The notes beneath the pieces are model-generated. The model worked only from the letters and a program-made list of their open reading frames with translations. It was not told the origin of the DNA and did no database searches. A stretch of 21,595 bases of DNA from CAYMAZ01 sp964526285 (GTDB taxonomy: Bacteria > Bacteroidota > Bacteroidia > Bacteroidales > DTU049): positions 1 to 21,595 of the forward strand of contig CAZGIW010000067.1 in NCBI GenBank assembly GCA_964526285.1, read 5' to 3'. Positions 8,826-15,394 of the stretch are shown one piece after another. The position numbers and the translations under genes were made by a program. Positions within the stretch are counted from its first letter, which is position 1; every line of letters starts with the position of its first letter.

Positions 8826-9722
8826 CTATATTTTTTCTGCTACTCTTAGTTTGGCACTTCTTGCACGTGAATTATTATTAATTTCTTCTTGTGAAGCCAC
8901 AATGGGTTTCCTGGTAACTATCCGAAAATACTCTTTTCTGTTACCATAAAAATCCTTTTCAATATGGCCGTCAGTTCTTCCACTTCTGAAGAAATTTTTA
9001 ACTATGCGATCTTCAATAGAATGATATGAAATCACCACTATGCGACCACCCGGTTTGAGCACTGCATATGCTTGCTCCAGAAGTTGTTCAAGTGCACCCA
9101 TTTCATCATTGACCTCAATACGCAATGCCTGAAACACCCTTGAATATACACCAAACCGTTTGTCAGGGCGAACAAACCGATCAATCACATTCAATAAATC
9201 ACCAGCTACCTCAAAAAACTTATTATTTCTGTATTTCACTATATCTGTTGCGAGTTTTCGTGAAAATGGAAGTTCTGCGTATTTAAAAAACAATTGGGCC
9301 AGTGTCCCTTCATCCCATGTGTTAAGGATATCTGCTGCCATAAGAGAAGAAGAAGTATCCATTCTCATATCAAGAGCCTCATGAGGATGCATATATGAGA
9401 AGCCCTTAGATGGTTCATCAATCTGATGAGAACTGACTCCGAGATCGGCAAACACTCCATCAACCGGAATATGCTTGTAAAACCCAAGATAATTTGCCAT
9501 AAACCTAAAGTTTTTATTAATAAAAACCAGGCGTGGGTCATCAATCACATTGGAGATTGCATCAGTATCCTGATCAAAAGCGATGAGTTTGCCATTGTCA
9601 AGTTTTTCAAGTATGAGTTTTGAGTGACCACCACCACCGTAGGTTGCATCCACATAAGTGCCCCCCTGAACAATGTTCAGATGTTGAATTGATTCAAATG
9701 GCATTACGGGCAAGTGGTACAT
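8826..9722 (-). CDS. rsmH: RsmH (MraW), 16S rRNA m4C1402 methyltransferase
   Basis: S-adenosylmethionine-dependent enzyme that N4-methylates C1402 in the 16S rRNA decoding centre. At 298 aa it has the usual length. It begins YHLPVMPFE as expected; SAM-binding motif I is DATYGGGGHS (residues 25-34), followed by AFDQDTDA (48-55), GVFADLGVSSHQID (89-102) and EALDMRMD (115-122). The C-terminal part has GGRIVVISYHSIEDRIVKNFF and the terminal SRARSAKLR motif. Its ATG shares one base with the mraZ stop codon (TAATG), so the two are translationally coupled. Confidence 0.97.
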   Translation of the reverse strand: MYHLPVMPFESIQHLNIVQGGTYVDATYGGGGHSKLILEKLDNGKLIAFDQDTDAISNVIDDPRLVFINKNFRFMANYLGFYKHIPVDGVFADLGVSSHQIDEPSKGFSYMHPHEALDMRMDTSSSLMAADILNTWDEGTLAQLFFKYAELPFSRKLATDIVKYRNNKFFEVAGDLLNVIDRFVRPDKRFGVYSRVFQALRIEVNDEMGALEQLLEQAYAVLKPGGRIVVISYHSIEDRIVKNFFRSGRTDGHIEKDFYGNRKEYFRIVTRKPIVASQEEINNNSRARSAKLRVAEKI

Positions 9723-10186
9723 TATTTGTCTTCGGGTTTTTGGTCACCCATGACATCTTCGGCTAAATCGCCAAAATTGGCTGATTTTTCAGAAAGCGAA
9801 GTTTCATAAAGAGTTTTGTCCCATATCTCAATCCTGTTGATTGATGAAGCAAGCACCACTTCTTTATCAATTCCTGCCCACTGAATTAAATCACGTGGAA
9901 TCAGCAACCTTCCGGCATCATCAAGCTCAACAATCTTCACTCCCGCCATAAAAAGACGAATAAAGTCATTGTTCTTTCTCACAAACCTGTTGAGTTTGTT
10001 AACACCCTGCATCTCAATCTGCCACTGAGGCATGGGATACAGTTCAAGACACCTTTCAAAAATACTGCGCTTCAAAACAAAACCCTCTGTCACAACAGAT
10101 ACCAATTGCTTCTTCAAAGCAGAAGGGAACAAGACCCTGCCTTTGATATCTACTTTCTGTTCATGAACTCCAAAAAGATGCAACAT
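9722..10186 (-). CDS. mraZ: MraZ, transcriptional regulator of the dcw operon
   Basis: DNA-binding protein with two SpoVT-AbrB-like repeats. In studied bacteria it forms a ring and binds direct repeats before its own gene. From the ATG at 10186 it is 154 aa. The two repeats carry the signatures DIKGRVLFP (residues 13-21) and DDAGRLLIP (88-96). The reading frame extends upstream to a GTG at 10240, but I reject that start: the extra 18 residues have no family match (MraZ usually begins close to the first signature), the GTG lies inside the repeat operator, and a good -7 box lies downstream of it. It is the first gene of the cluster. Confidence 0.94.
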   Translation of the reverse strand: MLHLFGVHEQKVDIKGRVLFPSALKKQLVSVVTEGFVLKRSIFERCLELYPMPQWQIEMQGVNKLNRFVRKNNDFIRLFMAGVKIVELDDAGRLLIPRDLIQWAGIDKEVVLASSINRIEIWDKTLYETSLSEKSANFGDLAEDVMGDQKPEDK

Positions 10187-10218
10187 GAGTTGTTTTTTTT
10201 CAAGGTGTAAATGTAGAA

Positions 10219-10226
10219 CAAAATTA
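10219..10226 (-). promoter_or_regulatory. Candidate -7 promoter box (TAATTTTG) of the dcw operon
   Basis: TAATTTTG on the minus strand matches the Bacteroidota sigma factor -7 consensus TAnnTTTG. It overlaps the last base pairs of the proximal TGGTA box, so MraZ bound to the boxes would cover the promoter. A transcript starting a few bases downstream would have a leader of about 25 nt before the ATG at 10186. I see no clear -33 TTG at the usual distance, so the call is moderate. Confidence 0.5.
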
Positions 10227-10250
10227 CCACTTTTTACCACTTTTTACCAC
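10225..10250 (-). promoter_or_regulatory. Probable MraZ operator: three TGGTA boxes at 10-bp spacing
   Basis: On the minus strand the sequence reads GTGGTAAAAA GTGGTAAAAA GTGGTA: three copies of GTGGTA with 4-nt A spacers, at 10225-10230, 10235-10240 and 10245-10250 (coordinates are the plus-strand TACCAC). Known MraZ sites are short direct repeats (TGGGN in E. coli, AAAGTG-type in mycoplasmas) at about 10-bp spacing on one DNA face. Position (39-64 nt before the mraZ ATG), orientation and spacing all fit. That MraZ binds here is inferred. Confidence 0.8.
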
Positions 10251-10410
10251 ACTGTTAATAACTTTTTTTTATCAAGCCTGTATATGTCTGATTTTCTGAA
10301 TGTTGCAAAACACAAAATAAAAATGAAATTTATTAACCGACTAACATATGGACATAAAACCAATGTGTTTGGATATCAATCGTTCGCAAAAAATAAAAAA
10401 AATTGAAAAC

Positions 10411-10433
10411 CATTTGATTTCATAAATCAAATG
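10411..10433. repeat. Perfect 10-bp AT-rich inverted repeat
   Basis: CATTTGATTT, three bases, then AAATCAAATG. On the minus strand it is followed by a T-rich stretch, so it could act as a terminator shielding the dcw promoter from transcription entering from the right. The stem is AT-rich and no minus-strand gene lies nearby upstream, so the role is uncertain. Confidence 0.5.
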
Positions 10434-10573
10434 CATAGTTCTCTGAAATAATCAAAATGATTATGCACAGGAGCCTCAATCTTCGAAACCAACAGAAGAT
10501 TGATAATTGAGAATTTAATTATTAAGTTTAGCTTCCTCTTAAAACGGTGATGGCGGTGCCACACTGCGATGTA

Positions 10574-10688
10574 TTGAGCAATGCAAGCATTGTCACATCG
10601 TGATAAATTAACTCCGTCGAAACACAGAGCGCCTTTTTTGTGTTTGGCTTTGTTCCTGAGGTGTCTCTTCGCTCCACCTCAGGCTGAA
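10574..10688. repeat. Composite short repeat, copy A
   Basis: Left part (10574-10624, starting TTGAGCAATGC and ending GTCGAAACA) matches copy C at 16914-16964 in 50 of 51 positions. Right part (from GTCGAAACACAGAGCGCC to CACCTCAGGCTGAA) matches copy B at 11099-11169 almost exactly; it carries the hairpin CCTGAGGTG/CACCTCAGG (10655-10683) with an 11-nt loop. No coding potential. Probably a REP-like interspersed element. Confidence 0.8.
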
Positions 10689-10779
10689 CTCCCGAATTTG
10701 TTATGATAAAACTTAATTAATTAGACCACTTGCCAAATTCGAGGATTCCCGAAATATAAATATTTCGAGGACATGAAAT

Positions 10780-10823
10780 CCAGCTAAGTCATTAGTTCGC
10801 AAAACTCCTAATGACTAATCTGG
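10780..10823. repeat. Extended hairpin (9-bp plus 4-bp stem)
   Basis: CCAG, three bases, AGTCATTAG, a 12-nt loop, CTAATGACT, three bases, CTGG. The two paired segments are separated by a symmetric 3x3 internal loop. No U-run follows, so it does not look like an intrinsic terminator. Confidence 0.55.
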
Positions 10824-10833
10824 CTTAATAAAC

Positions 10834-10850
10834 TCAGGCTTTCAGCCTGA
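10834..10850. repeat. Short hairpin TCAGGCT/AGCCTGA, copy 1
   Basis: Seven-base stem with a 3-nt loop (TTC). The same stem with loop TTT recurs at 11176-11192, so it is a repeated element in this spacer. Its arm TCAGGCT also resembles the end of the composite repeat (CTCAGGCTGAA). Confidence 0.6.
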
Positions 10851-11072
10851 CAACGATGCGAAACCCAAAAACACTTCAACATTCATCATTCGTTATTCAG
10901 GATTCGATATTCAAAGTGTTTCTATAGCTTTTTGTATTTTAATATTTTTGATTTAATTTCTGTGCTTGACCCCTACCCCTAAAGGGTTTTTGTCAGCCCA
11001 ATCAAAAATAAAAAAACCAAAAATCGCAACTCAATTTTACTTTTATGCCATACACCGATTGACCACATTTGT

Positions 11073-11169
11073 TAAGCTGCTCTGGTTGTTGAGCTTGTCG
11101 AAACACAGAGCGCCTTTTTTGTGTTGTGCTTTGTTCCTGAGGTGTCTCTTCGCTCCACCTCAGGCTGAA
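11073..11169. repeat. Composite short repeat, copy B
   Basis: Begins with TAAGCTGCTCTGGTTGTTGAGC, which matches the start of copy C at 16898 in 21 of 22 positions. It continues GAGCTTGTCGAAACACAGAG and ends with the same hairpin as copy A (11136-11164). Compared with copy A, the 36-nt block between TTGAGC and GTCGAAACA is replaced by TT. It lies just outside the left end of the Rhs island. Confidence 0.8.
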
Positions 11170-11175
11170 GTAAAT

Positions 11176-11203
11176 TCAGGCTTTTAGCCTGATATTTTTT
11201 TTT
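11176..11203 (+). terminator. Terminator-like hairpin with T9 tract
   Basis: TCAGGCT, loop TTT, AGCCTGA, then TA and nine Ts (11195-11203). Structurally it would serve as an intrinsic terminator for plus-strand transcription, stopping read-through into the first Rhs fragment 35 nt downstream. It is also the second copy of the hairpin at 10834, so it may just be a repeat element next to a T-run. Confidence 0.45.
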
Positions 11204-11237
11204 CTAATGTGTTAAAATTTATCACTATCTTTACCCC

Positions 11238-12266
11238 ATGAATCAGAATTCATTCTCAACTTCTGTATCAACACCAAACTTCACCAACTGGGCTGACTAT
11301 ACCAACAACACAACACTTTCGATCACAAACCGCGGATACACAACCCATGAACACATGCCGCAGTATGGACTCATAAATATGAACGGCCGTCTCTACGACC
11401 CCACCCTTTCACGCATGCTCAATGCAGACCCTTTTATTGCAGATGCCACCTCCGCCCAAGATTTCAACCGCTACAGCTACGTGCGCAACAACCCGCTGAA
11501 ATATACGGATCCCAGTGGGTATAGAATTGGAAAACCGAGATATGGGCACAGAAAATATGTGAAAAGAGGAACACAAGATGTATTAATTGATATTCCAAAT
11601 GATTTTTTTGATTTTGGAGATTATTGGGGAAATCTTTGGGGTAATAATGCCGACGGTGATGACGGTTTTGGTGGTGGTTTTGGTGGTGGATGTGCTGGCT
11701 CTGGGGGTGGCAAAGGTGGTGGATATTCTGGCGGAGGTGGTGGAGGTATTGGATTTAGTTTGCCGGAATTTAATATTCCAATCCCAAGATTTGTAATTAG
11801 ATTTCCTGATATGGTAAAGTTTAGAAGGAAGATCAAGGGCAATGCGGATGTTTTACCTTACGAGTGGGGTATTAAAAAAGTTTCATTCCCATTGAATTTT
11901 GGTTGGGATTATATTGTAACTGATTTACCAAATCTAACAAATCCAGTCTTCAATTACAATAATACAAATTGGTTTAGAATGAAAACAAGGTGGCCAACAA
12001 ATCCAGGCATTGCTGTCACGGGTACAGTTGATGGTGTGCCTGCTAGTGCTTTTAATAGAATTCGTCCTGATGGAACTGCTGTTGATGCCATGGGGAGGCC
12101 TGTAATAGGGTTTAATGCAACATACAGCAATGGTGCAAGTATTTCACTAAATTTTCCGGCCGGAACAGTTTACAACATAACTATTTCAACAAGGACAAGA
12201 AGACAAATCAATATACCTTTTTATTATTTGGACTTAGGGTTTGGTTTTTGGAATTTAATATTTTGA
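11238..12266 (+). CDS. Orphan Rhs C-terminal fragment with tip 1
   Basis: 342 aa. Residues about 12-95 are the end of an Rhs repeat-associated core: NWADYTNN, NRGYTTHEHMPQYGLINMNG (31-50), RLYDPTLSRML and RYSYVRNNPLKYTDPSGY (78-95). Full Rhs proteins are usually well over 1000 aa; here the frame is closed by a TAA at 11205, so the large YD-repeat shell is absent. After DPSGY comes a unique tip: a basic linker, a glycine-rich tract (about 142-173), then about 165 residues rich in Pro, Asn and aromatics, probably beta-structured, of no family I recognise. Such tips are usually toxins released from the shell. The core is visibly richer in GC than the tip. Whether it is expressed from its own ATG is unknown; it may be a silent donor of a tip. 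Confidence 0.8.
   Translation: MNQNSFSTSVSTPNFTNWADYTNNTTLSITNRGYTTHEHMPQYGLINMNGRLYDPTLSRMLNADPFIADATSAQDFNRYSYVRNNPLKYTDPSGYRIGKPRYGHRKYVKRGTQDVLIDIPNDFFDFGDYWGNLWGNNADGDDGFGGGFGGGCAGSGGGKGGGYSGGGGGGIGFSLPEFNIPIPRFVIRFPDMVKFRRKIKGNADVLPYEWGIKKVSFPLNFGWDYIVTDLPNLTNPVFNYNNTNWFRMKTRWPTNPGIAVTGTVDGVPASAFNRIRPDGTAVDAMGRPVIGFNATYSNGASISLNFPAGTVYNITISTRTRRQINIPFYYLDLGFGFWNLIF
11387..11523 (+). repeat. Rhs core direct repeat, copy 1
   Basis: 137-bp segment encoding RLYDP...DPSGY. It aligns without gaps to 15518-15654 with 10 differences, nine of them synonymous, and its last part aligns to 13520-13579. It ends where the three tips diverge, making it the natural site of homologous recombination for tip exchange. 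Confidence 0.85.
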
Positions 12267-12277
12267 TATTGAATATC

Positions 12278-13447
12278 ATGTGTAATTTTTTTAGATTTAG
12301 TTTTCTTCTCTCTTTTTTACTATTTTCTTACAATAATACATCCAGCAGTAATAAAGATGAAATTGAGCAATACATCAAAAACAACTCCTTTGTCATGGAT
12401 AATAGTGAAGCTCTTTTGGACTTTAATTATCGTTTGTTTGTTTTTGGCGAAACTCATGGTTGGCCTGTAAATTATGAAATTGTTTTATTTCATTTGAAAC
12501 TATTGCATGAAAATGCAAATGTACGTACTGTTTTTATTGAATTACCCTGTTTTGTTGGTGTATATTACAACTATCTACTTGAAAATCCGCAAGTCGATCT
12601 TGATTCTTTTGCCAGCCAGACATCTGATTATTATATGCTTAGAAAAGACTCAAGAGATATTTTTCAGCAATTCAGAGATTTTTATCAAACTCTGCCACAC
12701 GAACAAAAATTCAAGTTTTTAGGCGTTAATTACATGCATAAATTTCAAATACCTCACATGTTTCAAGCCCTTGAAATGTTATTGCCCTCAAATCACGCAC
12801 CTAAAGAATTAGAAAATGATATTGCAATCATTCGTAAAATAAATAAAACACCCACAAGTATTGATAATTATTTTAAAATTCTTGATTTTCTTTTTCAGAG
12901 CTTTAATGTAAATCAGAATGTATATTATGATTATCTTGGTAATCATTTCGAAGATTTCGAAAATCTCTTATTGAATGGGATCGAATCCCCAAATCTTTGG
13001 AATGTAAAATATAGTCAATATTGCGATTATGATGAAAAAGTCATTGATAAAAGAGAAGAATTTTTATATAACAATATCTCAAGGTCAATAAAAAATAAAA
13101 AAGATGAAGGGTTCATTGCTCTATTAGGCAATTTCCACACTTATCTAACAGCACATGAATATTGGTGTGGTTTTCTAAGTAAGAAAAAGTCTTTTGAAAG
13201 TGTTGTTGCAAAGTTGAATACAAGAAAATCTTCAACTTTACAAAGCCAAGTTTGCATTTATAGAGTATATTATTTTTTCAATTATATAGCTTATTTAAAA
13301 AGTGAACGATTAATACATAGAACTATAAGAAATACATTGTCAAAAGGTTTTTTATACACAATAAAGCTGAATGAAAAAAACAGTCCTTTTGCTGATGTTG
13401 CAGAAAAACAATATCAGTATGTAATTGCTGTTTGGAAAGATATGTAG
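12278..13447 (+). CDS. EreA/ChaN-like (erythromycin esterase/TraB superfamily) secreted protein, candidate immunity partner of tip 1
   Basis: 389 aa from the ATG at 12278. A TTG 30 nt earlier would add residues ahead of a good signal sequence, so I reject it. An N-terminal hydrophobic segment (about 5-17) suggests export. The body has the superfamily pattern: FGETHG (residues 56-61), a Glu after a hydrophobic strand (VFIELP, E88), an Arg-rich helix (RKDSRDIFQQFRDF, 122-135) and GNFHTY (284-289, H287). Members include erythromycin esterases, the haem-related ChaN and TraB/Tiki proteins. It starts 11 nt after the tip 1 stop, where Rhs loci carry an immunity gene. It could be an immunity protein, a second effector or an unrelated cargo enzyme. 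Codon use is AT-rich like the tip. Confidence 0.65.
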   Translation: MCNFFRFSFLLSFLLFSYNNTSSSNKDEIEQYIKNNSFVMDNSEALLDFNYRLFVFGETHGWPVNYEIVLFHLKLLHENANVRTVFIELPCFVGVYYNYLLENPQVDLDSFASQTSDYYMLRKDSRDIFQQFRDFYQTLPHEQKFKFLGVNYMHKFQIPHMFQALEMLLPSNHAPKELENDIAIIRKINKTPTSIDNYFKILDFLFQSFNVNQNVYYDYLGNHFEDFENLLLNGIESPNLWNVKYSQYCDYDEKVIDKREEFLYNNISRSIKNKKDEGFIALLGNFHTYLTAHEYWCGFLSKKKSFESVVAKLNTRKSSTLQSQVCIYRVYYFFNYIAYLKSERLIHRTIRNTLSKGFLYTIKLNEKNSPFADVAEKQYQYVIAVWKDM

Positions 13448-13501
13448 AAAACCAAAATCAACATAAAATAAAAAAAATTTGTTTTTTAAAAAAACCACTA
13501 A

Positions 13502-14239
13502 ATGTATAATAAAGTATTTCGCTACAGCTACGTGCGCAACAACCCACTGAAATATACGGATCCCAGTGGGTATAGAATTTGGCCATTTGGCAGGCGAAGA
13601 AAGAATGTACCAATGTTTCAGCCATCATCATATGAATCATCACGTGCCACATACACAGGGATTGATGATACTGAAACACCATCAAACAATGCAGATGATG
13701 GCAGCAATTGGATTTACCCATATCGGGATAGCTCACCGGGAGGATATCTTTCTGGTCTTGTTCCTGGTGGTGGTGGAGCCGGGAGTGTTACGCCGTTTAA
13801 TAGCAAAAGCAAACTATTTGAAACTAATTTTTTTGAACCAACAGTTTTACCCTTGTTGAAAACTTATCACAAATCATATCTTGATTTCAGGCAACGATAT
13901 CATAATCAACATATTGATTATTTTAACAACCTAAATTCAAATCAAATATGTGAGTATTTGTATACCAATTCTTATCTTGAACCCGATATTGAAATTTCTG
14001 AAGAAACAGGGATATTTCAGATAGCAGAAATAAATTATATTAATGTTACATCTCAAAATGGATATGTTGAGTTAGGAAATTTTGTGTTTGATGAGAACAC
14101 CGAACATGAGTATTACCCATATTTCAGCTATAGTGCCACAAACCCATATAGTAGATTTTGGTATGAAAATATTGTTATTATTTCCCACGATGGTTACTAT
14201 GAAATATTCATTCAATGGTGGGTGCCTTTTTCTCTTTAA
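13502..14239 (+). CDS. Orphan Rhs C-terminal fragment with tip 2
   Basis: 245 aa from ATG 13502. Only 18 residues of Rhs core remain (RYSYVRNNPLKYTDPSGY, residues 7-24); the first six residues come from unrelated AT-rich sequence, so the junction is abrupt at 13520. The tip then reads YRIWPFGRRRK, a polar Asp/Ser-rich linker, a short glycine stretch (PGGGGAGS), and about 150 residues rich in Tyr, Asn and Glu with no motif I recognise. Typical for a displaced Rhs toxin tip; molecular activity unknown. The next gene begins 26 nt after its stop. Confidence 0.72.
   Translation: MYNKVFRYSYVRNNPLKYTDPSGYRIWPFGRRRKNVPMFQPSSYESSRATYTGIDDTETPSNNADDGSNWIYPYRDSSPGGYLSGLVPGGGGAGSVTPFNSKSKLFETNFFEPTVLPLLKTYHKSYLDFRQRYHNQHIDYFNNLNSNQICEYLYTNSYLEPDIEISEETGIFQIAEINYINVTSQNGYVELGNFVFDENTEHEYYPYFSYSATNPYSRFWYENIVIISHDGYYEIFIQWWVPFSL
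13520..13579 (+). repeat. Rhs core direct repeat, copy 2 (shortest)
   Basis: 60-bp segment matching 11469-11528 with one difference (CCG to CCA, synonymous Pro). Identity extends a few bases past the DPSGY codons (YRI), then stops. The sequence before it, an A/T-rich run with GTTTTTTAAAAAAAC, has no Rhs similarity. Confidence 0.85.
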
Positions 14240-14265
14240 AATTACATTAATTAAAAAAATGATTT

Positions 14266-14760
14266 ATGAGAGTATTAATATTCATTTCTCAAATACTATT
14301 CTGTTCCATAATAATTTCTGGACAACAAATTACTCCAAAAACTATTATATATAATTCTACTCCTGAAAATAATTTATTGGATAAAATATTCTATGATATT
14401 GGAACAAATAAGAAAATTCGAAAACTATTTAATGATGCAATTCCTGAAAAAAATCCAAATATCAAAATAATTCAAATAGACATATCCAATATTGTATTTG
14501 AAGATAGTTTATATAATGAAAGAAGGAGATTAGTAAAGATCGATGATGAATATAGTATTTTTTTTATCCATTTTCAAGATAGATCCGTTTACACAATTTA
14601 CAAATCATTGAAAATTTTATTCTTTAGATTTAAGGGTTATGACGAACTTCACTGCGGATTTTATTACATTGACTTTGATAATTCAAAATTGATTTTGTTT
14701 AAATATTTAAAAGACAAAAAAGGCAACTGGAAACTTGTTAAAACCAAAATAATGGATTAA
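14266..14760 (+). CDS. Hypothetical secreted protein, candidate immunity partner of tip 2
   Basis: 164 aa. The N-terminus (MRVLIFISQILFCSIIISGQQ) looks like a signal peptide with cleavage near residue 19-20; there are no further TM segments. The mature part is charged and rich in Ile, Lys and Asp/Asn, with aromatic strands (SIFFIHFQDRSVYTIYK, FYYIDFDNSKLILFKYL) suggesting an alpha/beta or beta-rich fold. I recognise no family. It starts 26 nt after tip 2 in the same orientation, and base composition is very AT-rich like its neighbours. An immunity role for a periplasm-acting toxin is inference from position only. Confidence 0.65.
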   Translation: MRVLIFISQILFCSIIISGQQITPKTIIYNSTPENNLLDKIFYDIGTNKKIRKLFNDAIPEKNPNIKIIQIDISNIVFEDSLYNERRRLVKIDDEYSIFFIHFQDRSVYTIYKSLKILFFRFKGYDELHCGFYYIDFDNSKLILFKYLKDKKGNWKLVKTKIMD

Positions 14761-14863
14761 TAAAATTTGTATTTTCGTTGCATGTTTGTTCTTAGTTATA
14801 AAAACATTTTCGCTCAAAGCAACCCGATGAAATATGGAAAATGAAGCCATTTAAGTATATCCC

Positions 14864-15247
14864 ATGAACGATGAAACGATGCATTACGGAGCTGAGGCCT
14901 TTAGTTTTCAAACTGCTGAAAGCTTAAGAAAAACCGAAACATATCCGGAGAAAAAGCTGTGGGAAGCACTAAAAAACAAAAAACTGGATGGATTAAAATT
15001 CAGAAGACAACATCCAATAAACCGTTTTGTTGTTGATTTTTACTGCCACAAAAACAAACTTGTTATTGAATTGGACGGGAGTATTCACGAAAATGAAGAA
15101 GTTAAAGCAAGAGATATTGAGAGAGAAAATGAACTCAAAAGCTATGGATTGAATATTATTCGTTTTGATAATTCGGAAGTAATTTCTAACTTTGTTGGTG
15201 TTTTAAATAAAATTAGAGAAATTGTCAAAGAACTTGAGCCTAAATAG
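14864..15247 (+). CDS. DUF559 domain endonuclease-like protein
   Basis: 127 aa with a clear DUF559 pattern: LRKTETYPEKKLWEALKNKKL (about 21-41), FRRQHPINRFVVDFYC (46-61), KLVIELDGSIHE (65-76), then a Glu/Arg-rich helix and GLNIIRFDNSEVI. The fold is related to Vsr-type and restriction-like nucleases; Asp in VVDFYC and Glu/Asp in IELDG are the probable metal ligands. Its physiological role is not established. It lies alone between cassettes 2 and 3, with a 103-nt gap before it and repeat DNA after it, so it looks like a separate insertion and not an immunity gene. Confidence 0.88.
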   Translation: MNDETMHYGAEAFSFQTAESLRKTETYPEKKLWEALKNKKLDGLKFRRQHPINRFVVDFYCHKNKLVIELDGSIHENEEVKARDIERENELKSYGLNIIRFDNSEVISNFVGVLNKIREIVKELEPK

Positions 15248-15394
15248 TGTTGCTTATGGATCCAAAAGCATTACTCTTTGTCAGAAAGACACAACGTTTT
15301 TTTGGGTAAACTTTATGCCGTATTGTGAGCTTGTCGATTCCACCGAAACAAAACCAGAAAAATATTTTTACGCTAGACATTCCCTTTCATACTA

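Larger units (their letters stand above)
10261..11237. other. Gene-free, hairpin-rich intergenic region between the dcw cluster and the Rhs island
   Basis: About 980 bp with no credible gene; the short open frames have no start context or recognisable product. Hairpins seen: 10411-10433 (10-bp perfect), 10448-10464 (7-bp), 10477-10502 (8-bp), 10567-10600 (CGATGT/ACATCG around an AATGC/GCATT stem), 10655-10683 (9-bp), 10750-10767 (8-bp), 10780-10823 (9-bp plus 4-bp), 10834-10850 (7-bp), 10975-10987 (4-bp followed by Ts), 11136-11164 (9-bp) and 11176-11192 (7-bp). Two copies of a composite repeat lie inside (10574 and 11073). It looks like accumulated repeat elements and recombination debris. 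Confidence 0.7.

Noticed and set aside
10187..10240. Upstream GTG start for mraZ adding 18 residues
   Set aside because: The added residues do not resemble MraZ, the GTG lies inside the repeat operator, and a candidate -7 box lies downstream of it.
10966..11187. 73-codon plus-strand open frame in the spacer
   Set aside because: It runs through repeat copy B and its hairpin, has no recognisable product and is most likely random.
11621..11842. Proline-rich minus-strand frame
   Set aside because: It is the antisense image of the glycine-rich codons of tip 1 (GGN read backwards as NCC).
12248..12277. Upstream TTG start for the EreA/ChaN-like gene
   Set aside because: It overlaps the end of tip 1 and would place extra residues ahead of a good N-terminal signal sequence; the ATG at 12278 fits better.
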